Position numbers and translations under genes: made by a program. The notes under the pieces are model-generated. The model made no database searches. It was not told the DNA's origin and saw only the letters and a program-made list of their open reading frames with translations. From Streptomyces sp. JH34 (GTDB taxonomy: Bacteria; Actinomycetota; Actinomycetes; Streptomycetales; Streptomycetaceae), in contig NZ_JAJSOO010000001.1 of the NCBI RefSeq assembly GCF_029428875.1, forward strand, positions 4,836,001-4,900,000: a stretch of DNA of 64,000 nt, written 5' to 3'. Shown one piece after another: positions 57,833 to 64,000 of this stretch (positions are counted from its first letter, which is position 1; each line of letters opens with the position of its first letter).

Positions 57833-58713
57833 GCTCCGCACCAGAGATCCAGGCCCTCGCCGAAGCCCCCGGCTACCACGCGCGCCGGACCCTGCCACTG
57901 CGCGTCGAGGCGATGAGGCAACTGCGCAGGCGACGCACCCTGCTGATGGGCGGGGTGCTGGCGGCCCTGCCGTTCATCCTGATCATCGCCTTCGCCATCG
58001 GCGGCACGCCCGGCGGCGAAGGGGGCGGCGGAGGCGGTTCGCGGATCAACCTCATGGACGTCGCGACGGAGTCCGCCGCGAACTTCGCTGCGACCTGCCT
58101 CTTCGTCTCCGCCGGCTTCCTGCTCGTCGTCCCGGTCGCCCTGTTCTGCGGTGACACCGTGGCCTCCGAGGCGAGCTGGTCCTCGCTGCGCTACCTCCTC
58201 GCGGCACCCGTGCCCCGTTCCAGGCTGCTGTGGAGCAAGCTCGTCGTGGCACTCGGCTTCAGCCTCGCCGCGATGGTGCTGCTGCCGCTCGTCGCACTGG
58301 GGGCGGGAGCCGCCGCCTACGGCTGGGGGCCCCTCAAGCTCCCCACCGGGGGCGCGCTCGCCACCTCGGACACCGTGCCGCGCCTCGCGCTGGTCGTCGC
58401 GTTCGTCTTCGTCTCGCAGCTGGTCACCGCAGGACTGGCGTTCTGGCTCTCCACGAAGACGGACGCGCCGCTGGGCGCGGTGGGAGGAGCCGTCGGGCTG
58501 ACGATCGTCGGCAACGTCCTGGACGCGGTCACCGCACTCGGCGACTGGCGCGAGTTCCTGCCCGCCCACTGGCAGTTCGCCTGGGCCGACGCCCTCCAGC
58601 CCGATCTCGAATGGGGCGGGATGGCGAAGGGAGCGGCGGTGTCGGTGACCTACGCCCTGATCCTGTTCGCCCTCGCCTTCCGCGGGTTCAGTCGTAAGGA
58701 CATCGTGTCCTGA
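57829..58713 (+). CDS. ABC transporter permease (ABC-2 type)
   Basis: 294 residues with about six membrane helices, e.g. RTLLMGGVLAALPFILIIAFAI, FAATCLFVSAGFLLVVPVALF and FSLAAMVLLPLVALGAGAAAYGW. The region ASEASWSSLRYLLAAPVPRSRLL is typical of ABC-2/NatB-type permeases. It starts inside the stop codon of the hydrolase-ATPase gene (ATGA), so the two subunits are made together, forming an exporter of unknown substrate. Confidence 0.9.
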   Translation: MSSAPEIQALAEAPGYHARRTLPLRVEAMRQLRRRRTLLMGGVLAALPFILIIAFAIGGTPGGEGGGGGGSRINLMDVATESAANFAATCLFVSAGFLLVVPVALFCGDTVASEASWSSLRYLLAAPVPRSRLLWSKLVVALGFSLAAMVLLPLVALGAGAAAYGWGPLKLPTGGALATSDTVPRLALVVAFVFVSQLVTAGLAFWLSTKTDAPLGAVGGAVGLTIVGNVLDAVTALGDWREFLPAHWQFAWADALQPDLEWGGMAKGAAVSVTYALILFALAFRGFSRKDIVS

Positions 58714-58839
58714 CCTTCACGTTCCGCCCTGCCACCGCCCCTTGTTGCCCCATCGAGACTGTTCCGCAACGCTTCTGACGACTCCACCCGGCCGCCTCGT
58801 ACGTCACATTCACAGATGTCTACGACGTGGGGGGTACCG

Positions 58840-60420
58840 ATGGACCGCAGGGCAAGGACGTATCGGGGGGCGCTCGCGCTCCTCCTGGCGGGCGGGATCC
58901 TGATGACCGGCTGCAGTGGGCAGGGGACGACCGACGACTCCGCCGTCGACAGCAGCACCGGGCGCGGCGGACCGGCCGGGGGCAGACAGCCGTCCGCCGC
59001 ACCGCAGCAGCAGGAGGACGGAGCGAGCCGGGCGGAGGACGGCCCGGCCCGGGAGAGCGCCGCGCCCGACTACCTGTCGACCTTCGCCCTTGACGTCGAC
59101 ACCGCCAGTTACGGATACGCGCGCCGCACCCTGAGCGACGGGCGGCTCCCGGCAGCGGACACGGTGCGCCCGGAGGAGTTCGTCAACAGCTTCCGCCAGG
59201 GTTACGAGCGGCCGAAGGGCAACGGCTTCGCGGTGAGCGTCGACGGTGCCCGTTCCGACGCCGCCGACTGGTCGCTGGTACGGGTCGGACTGGCCTCCGA
59301 GGCGGCCTCGGGCGCCGGTGAACGGCCGCCCGCCGCACTGACCTTCGTCGTCGACATCTCCGGATCGATGTCCGAACCGGGCCGTCTCGACCTGGCGAAG
59401 ACCTCGCTGGGCATCCTCGCCGACGAACTGCGTGACGACGACTCCGTGTCCCTGGTCACCTTCAGCGAGGAGGCCGAGACCCGGCTGCCGATGACCCGCC
59501 TGCGGGGCAACCGCACCAAACTCCGCGACGCCGTCGAGGAGATGGAGCCCGCCGAATCCACGAATGTGGCGGCCGGCGTCGAACAGGGCTACGAGGAAGC
59601 GGTCGAGGGCCACCGCAAGGGCGCCACCAACCGGGTCGTCCTGCTGTCCGACGCCCTGGCCAACACGGGCGAGACCGAGGCCGACGCCATCCTGGAACGC
59701 GTCGGGGACGCCCGCAAGGAGTACGGCATCACCCTGTTCGGCGTCGGGGTCGGCAGCGACTACGGCGACGAGCTGATGGAACGCCTCACCAACAAGGGCG
59801 ACGGCAACACCACGTACATCGCCGACGAGGCCCAGGCCAGGAAGGTCTTCGTCGACCAGCTGCCCGCCCACGTCGAACTCCGGGCCCGCGACGCCAAGGC
59901 CCAGGTGGCCTTCGACCGCGAGACGGTCCAGCAGTTCGAGCTGATCGGCTACGAGAACCGCAAGGTCGCCGACGACGACTTCCGGGACGACGGCGTCGAC
60001 GGCGGCGAGGTGGGCCCAGGCCACACCGTGACCGCGCTCTACGCCGTGCGGCTCCGCGAGGGTGCCTCCGGCCACGTCGCGACGGCGACCGTGCGCTGGC
60101 TGGACCCGAAGACACGGAAGGCCCACGAGGAGACGGGATCCGTGGAGACCGGCGCGATCGGCGGAGGACTCTGGGACGACGCCGGCGCACGGCTCCAGGT
60201 GACCGCGGTGGCCGCCTACTTCGCGGACACGCTGCGCGGCGGTGACCTCCCCGGAACGCCCGCGCTCGGTGAACTCGCCGACCGTGCGCGGAAGCTGGCC
60301 TCCTCCACCGAGGACAAAGCCGTGGAGAAGCTCGCGACGATGATCGAACAGGCCGACCGGATCAAGAACGGCGGCGGGGACGGACCGCCCGGCGACGAGG
60401 GCGAGGGCGAAGTCGGCTGA
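58840..60420 (+). CDS. VWA domain lipoprotein (YfbK-like)
   Basis: 526 residues. Lipoprotein signal with lipobox LMTGC at Cys25, then a disordered Ser/Gly/Gln region. The YfbK-type N-terminal domain begins DYLSTFALDVDTASYGYARRTL. The von Willebrand A domain has an intact metal-dependent adhesion motif DISGSMS, and the conserved Thr and Asp loops (LVTFSE, LLSDALANTGE). ATG 58840 follows GGGGGT; an earlier in-frame ATG at 58816 would put five extra residues before that site. Surface-attached adhesion or sensing role likely. Confidence 0.92.
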   Translation: MDRRARTYRGALALLLAGGILMTGCSGQGTTDDSAVDSSTGRGGPAGGRQPSAAPQQQEDGASRAEDGPARESAAPDYLSTFALDVDTASYGYARRTLSDGRLPAADTVRPEEFVNSFRQGYERPKGNGFAVSVDGARSDAADWSLVRVGLASEAASGAGERPPAALTFVVDISGSMSEPGRLDLAKTSLGILADELRDDDSVSLVTFSEEAETRLPMTRLRGNRTKLRDAVEEMEPAESTNVAAGVEQGYEEAVEGHRKGATNRVVLLSDALANTGETEADAILERVGDARKEYGITLFGVGVGSDYGDELMERLTNKGDGNTTYIADEAQARKVFVDQLPAHVELRARDAKAQVAFDRETVQQFELIGYENRKVADDDFRDDGVDGGEVGPGHTVTALYAVRLREGASGHVATATVRWLDPKTRKAHEETGSVETGAIGGGLWDDAGARLQVTAVAAYFADTLRGGDLPGTPALGELADRARKLASSTEDKAVEKLATMIEQADRIKNGGGDGPPGDEGEGEVG

Positions 60421-60483
60421 CACGGCCGTCCGGCCCGTGCGGGGCGACGGCGACGACCCGCACGCGCCCCCTGGAGCACGCTT

Positions 60484-60510
60484 GCCCCGGCTGTCACGGA
60501 CAGCCGGGGC
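60484..60510. terminator. Hairpin between convergent VWA and rhaM genes
   Basis: GCCCCGGCTGTC (60484-60495) and GACAGCCGGGGC (60499-60510) are perfect 12-bp arms with a 3-nt loop, lying between two convergent genes; probably bidirectional. Confidence 0.9.
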
Positions 60511-60540
60511 GGACGGGGCGGCATCAGGGTGTTCCGCCCG

Positions 60541-60855
60541 CTACGCCAGGTGGAACACCTCGGTCAGCGGGACCATGGCCTCGTCGGCGGCCTCCGACTG
60601 CTCGAAGAACTCGGCCATCTCCCGCTGCCAGCGGGCGTTGACCTCCGTCGCGGCCATCGCTTCCCTGGCCGCGTCGAAGTCCTCCGTCTCCAGATACCCG
60701 ACCAGCAGGCCGTCCTGGCGGAGGAACAGCGAGTAGTTGTGCCAGCCCGCCTCCGACAGCGCGGCGAGCATGTCCGGCCACACCGCCGCATGGCGCTCGC
60801 GGTACTCGTCCTTGCGGTCCTCACGGACCTTCAGCAGAAAACAGACGCGCTGCAT
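60541..60855 (-). CDS. rhaM: L-rhamnose mutarotase
   Basis: 104 residues, the standard RhaM length. Motifs: EYRERHAAVWPDM with the conserved His, GWHNYSLFLR with a second His, LVGYLETEDFDAA, and the conserved C-terminal Glu. It interconverts alpha and beta anomers of L-rhamnose. Located 17 bp after the rhamnose-binding lipoprotein gene, same strand, so it belongs to the importer operon. Confidence 0.93.
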   Translation of the reverse strand: MQRVCFLLKVREDRKDEYRERHAAVWPDMLAALSEAGWHNYSLFLRQDGLLVGYLETEDFDAAREAMAATEVNARWQREMAEFFEQSEAADEAMVPLTEVFHLA

Positions 60856-60872
60856 GAAGACGGCTCCCCCGA

Positions 60873-61958
60873 TCAGAAGTCGAACGTGTCGATGTTCTCG
60901 GAGTCGAAGACGGTCGGCTCCCCGAGGATGACCTCGCCGTCCTTGCCGATCGTGTACTCACCGAGCTTGCCCGCCTTGAACTTCTCGCCCTCCGCACCGG
61001 TGATCTGCCCCGACGCCAGGGAGGCGGCCGCGTACGAGCCGAGGTAGCCGAGCTCTTCCGGGTTCCAGAGCGAGAACTGCTCGACCGTGCCGTCCTTGAC
61101 GTACTTGCGCATCTGGTTCGGCGTGCCGAGCCCGTTCAGCACGACCTCGCCCTTGTACGAGGAGTCGCTCAGGTAGCGCGCCGCCGCGGCGATGCCGACC
61201 GTGGTGGGGGAGATGATGCCCTTGAGGTCGGGATAGGCCTGCATGAGGCCCTGCGTCTGCTGGAACGACTTCTGGTCCGCGTCGTCGCCGTACGCGACCT
61301 TGACCAGCTCCATCCCCTTGTACTCGGGGAGCTTCAGCTCCTCCTTCATGAACTCGATCCAGGTGTTCTGGTTCGTCGCGTTCTGCGTGGCCGACAGGAT
61401 CGCGACCTTGCCCTTGTAGCCGATCTGCTTTCCGAGGTGCTGGACCAGACTGCGGCCGATCTCCTCGGAGCTGGCCTGGTTGATGAAGAGCTGCCGGCAG
61501 TCCTTCGCCGTGTCGGAGTCGTACGCGACGACCTTGATGTCCTTCTTCATGGCCTGCTTGAGCGGGCCGCACACCGCGTTCGGGTCGTTCGCCGCGACGA
61601 GGATGGCGTCCTGACGCTGTTGGATCAGGGTGTTGATGTAGGAGACCTGCGAGGACGCGTTCGCGTCGGACGGGCCGACCTCCTTGCCCGTGCCGCCGTA
61701 CTCCTTCGCCGCGTCGATGCCCGCCTCGTCGACGATCTTCTCGTACGGGTTGTTGATCTGCTTGGGCAGGAAGGCGATCTTCAGGCCCTTCTTCAGCGGG
61801 GCGTCCGGGTCGGCCTTCGCCGAGCTCGCGGCCTTCGCACCCCCGCTCCCCTCGCTGTCCTTCGTGGTGCCGGAACAGGCGGTGAGGGCGAGAGCGAGGG
61901 AGACGGCGGTGGCTGCGGTCGCGACGGCGCGGCGCCCAGCGGCATTGCGGAGCATCAT
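60873..61958 (-). CDS. rhaS: Rhamnose ABC transporter substrate-binding lipoprotein
   Basis: 361 residues. Lipoprotein signal ending LTAC; periplasmic-binding-protein type 1 fold: GLKIAFLPKQINNPYEKIV, DAILVAANDPNAVCGPL, KGIISPTTVGIAAAARYL. The sequence pattern matches RhaS of rhamnose importers, and rhaM and two permeases flank it. It captures L-rhamnose outside the membrane. Confidence 0.92.
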   Translation of the reverse strand: MMLRNAAGRRAVATAATAVSLALALTACSGTTKDSEGSGGAKAASSAKADPDAPLKKGLKIAFLPKQINNPYEKIVDEAGIDAAKEYGGTGKEVGPSDANASSQVSYINTLIQQRQDAILVAANDPNAVCGPLKQAMKKDIKVVAYDSDTAKDCRQLFINQASSEEIGRSLVQHLGKQIGYKGKVAILSATQNATNQNTWIEFMKEELKLPEYKGMELVKVAYGDDADQKSFQQTQGLMQAYPDLKGIISPTTVGIAAAARYLSDSSYKGEVVLNGLGTPNQMRKYVKDGTVEQFSLWNPEELGYLGSYAAASLASGQITGAEGEKFKAGKLGEYTIGKDGEVILGEPTVFDSENIDTFDF

Positions 61959-62002
61959 GGCGGCGTGTGCCTTTCGGAGAGGTACGGGCGGAGGACGGGG
62001 TG

Positions 62003-63058
62003 TCAGGACGACGGGGGTGCGGGAGTGCGCGCGGTCCGCCTGTGCCGTCGTGCGACGACCGTCGCGATGACCCGTGGGGTCAGGACGGACGCCACCAGGA
62101 GCAGTCCGGTCACGATGACCTGCACCTCGTTGGCGATGTCGTTGAGCGTGAGCAGGTTCTTCAGGACGCCGATCAGCAGGACACCGGCGACCGCGCCGAA
62201 GAGCGTGCCCTTCCCACCGTCGAAGTCGATACCGCCCAGCAGGACGGACGCGATGACGAGCATCTCGAAGCCGAGTCCGTTGTCCGCGCGGGCACTTCCG
62301 TACCGGAGGGTGAAGACGACACCGGCGAACGCGGAGAACAGCCCGGTCACGACGAAGAGCAGCAGCTTGATCCGCTTGACCCGGATACCGGCGAAGTACG
62401 CGGCCTCCTCCTGGGCGCCGATCGCGAAGAGGGAGCGGCCGAGACCGGTCGCGTGCAGCACCACCGCGGTGATCGCGGCCAGGACGATGAAGAGCAGCAC
62501 CGGATACGTGAGGAAGGTGCCGGGGACGGTCGTGGTGTCGACGGCCCAGTCCGCGTACACCTGCGGGAAGTCCGTCACCGCGTCGCTGCCGAGCGCCACC
62601 GAGGCCAGACCCCGGTAGAGCGCCAGGGTGCCGATGGTGACGGCCAGGGACGGCAGTCCGACCTTGGTGACCAGCCAGCCGTTGAGGAGGCCTCCGGCGA
62701 CGCCCACGAGGAGCACGGCGGGGACGATCGTCTCGAAGGCCCAGCCGGCTTCCCAGAGCGCGCCGGTCAGCGCGCTGCCCAGACCCAGCATGGAGGCGAC
62801 GGACAGGTCGACCTGCCCGGCGACGACCAGGAGCGTCATCGGCAGTGCGATGAGGGCGACTTCGGCGATGTCGTTGAAGGCGAACGCGAGGTTCTCGCCC
62901 GAACCGAACCCCTCCGTCGTCCCGAGACCGACGACGAGGACCGCCACCAGCAGGGCGCCGACCGCGGTGTCCCAGCGAAGCGCCAGGGCGCGCACGGGAG
63001 AGGGCCTCGCCGCGGCCCGCGGAGTGGGAGCCGTCTTCGTGTCAGGCGCCGTGGTCAT
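62003..63058 (-). CDS. Rhamnose-type ABC transporter permease
   Basis: 351 residues with about ten membrane helices. BPD_transp_2 (RbsC/RhaP-Q type) features: VLVGVAGGLLNGWLVTKVGLPSLAVTIGTLALYRG with the EAA-like loop, and VIASVLLGGIDFDGGKGTLFGAVAGVLLI. Its ATG lies 17 bp inside the previous permease gene. The proline/alanine-rich N-terminus is cytoplasmic. It forms the channel together with the other permease. Confidence 0.91.
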   Translation of the reverse strand: MTTAPDTKTAPTPRAAARPSPVRALALRWDTAVGALLVAVLVVGLGTTEGFGSGENLAFAFNDIAEVALIALPMTLLVVAGQVDLSVASMLGLGSALTGALWEAGWAFETIVPAVLLVGVAGGLLNGWLVTKVGLPSLAVTIGTLALYRGLASVALGSDAVTDFPQVYADWAVDTTTVPGTFLTYPVLLFIVLAAITAVVLHATGLGRSLFAIGAQEEAAYFAGIRVKRIKLLLFVVTGLFSAFAGVVFTLRYGSARADNGLGFEMLVIASVLLGGIDFDGGKGTLFGAVAGVLLIGVLKNLLTLNDIANEVQVIVTGLLLVASVLTPRVIATVVARRHRRTARTPAPPSS

Positions 63059-64000
63059 GACGGGCGTTCCTCTTCCTCAGTGCGGCGGTCATCCGCAGGT
63101 TCACGATCCGGTCGACGCTGATGGCCAGCAGGAGGAGAGCGCCGGTGATGGCGCCCTGCCAGAAGGAGTCCACCTTCAGCACGACCAGCACACTGCCGAT
63201 GGTGGTGAGCAGCAGGGCGCCGAGCGCCGCGCCCCAGACGCTGCCGGTGCCACCGGTGATGGCGACACCACCGACGACCACGGCGCTGACGACCGTCAGT
63301 TCCCAGCCGTGCGCGTTGTCCGCGACGACCGTGCCGAAGCGGGCCAGCCACAGGGCCCCGGCGAAGCCGGCGACGGCCCCGGAGAAGGCGTACGCGGCGA
63401 GCACCCGGCGGCGGATCGGGATACCGGCGAGGCGGGCGGCCTCGGGGCTCGACCCGATGGCGTACAGCTCACGTCCCGAGCGGTAGCCGCGCAGGAAGTA
63501 CGCCGTCGCCACGAGCAGGACGAGCGCGATCAGCGGCAGGTACGGGACGCCCAGCACGCTGCCGCTGCCTAGGCCCAGGACCGCCTCCGGCACCTCGGAG
63601 GCGCTGATCTGCTCACCCTGCGCCCACCAGTAGTCGATGCCCTGGATGATGTAGAGCATGCCCAGGGTCACGACCAGCGCCGGGACCCCGCCGAAGCTGA
63701 CGAGGGCGCCGGACAGCAGTCCGCAGACCACGCCGACGGCGATGCCGAGCAGCATCACCGTCAGCACACCGTGGTCGCTCCCCGCGACGAACTTGCCGCA
63801 GGCGAAGGCGGACAGGCCCACGACCGAGCCGACCGACAGGTCGATGTTCCGGGTGATCACCACGGCGGACTGGCCGACCGCGAGCAGCACCAGGATCGAC
63901 GCGTTGAGCAGCAGGTCCTTGACGCCCTGGTCGGACAGGAAGCGCGGATTGGCCAGACAGGTGCCGAGGACGAGCAGGACCAGCGCCCCGGCGATGGAGA
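63042..64000 (-). CDS. Second rhamnose-type ABC transporter permease, 5' end outside window
   Basis: About 319 residues visible; the N-terminus lies beyond 64000. The visible start is SIAGALVLLVLGTCLANPRFL. BPD_transp_2 family features: ITRNIDLSVGSVVGLSAF, GGVPALVVTLGMLYIIQG, and GGVAITGGTGSVWGAALGALLLT. It overlaps the following permease by 17 bp. The ATPase subunit is expected upstream, outside the window. Confidence 0.92.
   Translation of the reverse strand, partial: SIAGALVLLVLGTCLANPRFLSDQGVKDLLLNASILVLLAVGQSAVVITRNIDLSVGSVVGLSAFACGKFVAGSDHGVLTVMLLGIAVGVVCGLLSGALVSFGGVPALVVTLGMLYIIQGIDYWWAQGEQISASEVPEAVLGLGSGSVLGVPYLPLIALVLLVATAYFLRGYRSGRELYAIGSSPEAARLAGIPIRRRVLAAYAFSGAVAGFAGALWLARFGTVVADNAHGWELTVVSAVVVGGVAITGGTGSVWGAALGALLLTTIGSVLVVLKVDSFWQGAITGALLLLAISVDRIVNLRMTAALRKRNARHDHGA

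Overview
The window is high-GC actinobacterial DNA and almost certainly Streptomyces. Codons are strongly G/C in third position, GTG starts are common, and genes are packed in ATGA/GTGA-coupled operons. The gene set includes a SARP regulator, a LAL-type LuxR regulator, a RamC/AmfT-like class III lanthionine synthetase, a RecD2-like helicase beside a citrate synthase, and a CsoR-type copper box. No rRNA, tRNA, CRISPR array, insertion sequence or prophage was seen.

Layout. 1-2348: a truncated GH3 beta-N-acetylhexosaminidase and a sugar-phosphate isomerase-like TIM barrel. 2458-7039: a tight minus-strand cassette of nucleotide cyclase/ATPase, subtilase and GAF protein. 7124-22194: a peptide-modification superlocus. 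Its first part is a radical SAM, heme-oxygenase-like diiron enzyme and 81-aa Cys-free peptide operon, closed by a 19-bp hairpin. Facing away from it are a 52-aa precursor, an MFS exporter and a LanKC. These are followed by a SARP regulator, a LAL regulator, a Cys-free 65-aa peptide and a LanM, all on the minus strand. 22360-26655: a LacI repressor divergent from a Gfo/Idh/MocA, DUF993 and isomerase operon. 26976-31835: small or unknown genes, an HxlR/RidA divergent pair, a probably frameshifted membrane protein with ChW-like repeats, and a methyltransferase. 31943-35670: RecD2-like helicase and citrate synthase. 36262-39358: copper export (CopA, CopZ, CsoR-type box). 39348-42514: TetR and MMPL transporter with twin palindromic operators. 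42714-44052: an alcohol dehydrogenase and a 63-aa HTH protein. 44210-51652: myo-inositol catabolism (isomerase-like, iolC, Cgl0159-type barrel, iolB, iolD, mmsA) with a strong terminator. 51670-60420: phosphotransferase, secreted NlpC/P60-like peptidoglycan protein, DUF4291 protein, an unusual hydrolase/ABC-ATPase fusion with its permease, and a VWA lipoprotein. 60541-64000: rhamnose mutarotase and a rhamnose-type ABC importer that runs off the window.

Most interesting part. The 7.1-22.2 kb region holds three different peptide-tailoring chemistries side by side. None of its three candidate substrates is conventional. The 81-aa and 65-aa peptides have no cysteine. The 52-aa LanKC candidate has a single Cys with its usable Ser residues on the C-terminal side, the reverse of the usual class III order. 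The LanM and SARP genes share a conserved upstream element lying exactly the same distance (74 nt) from both start codons, which points to co-regulation within the locus. Two of the peptides share the hexamer PEV[E/Q]AH.
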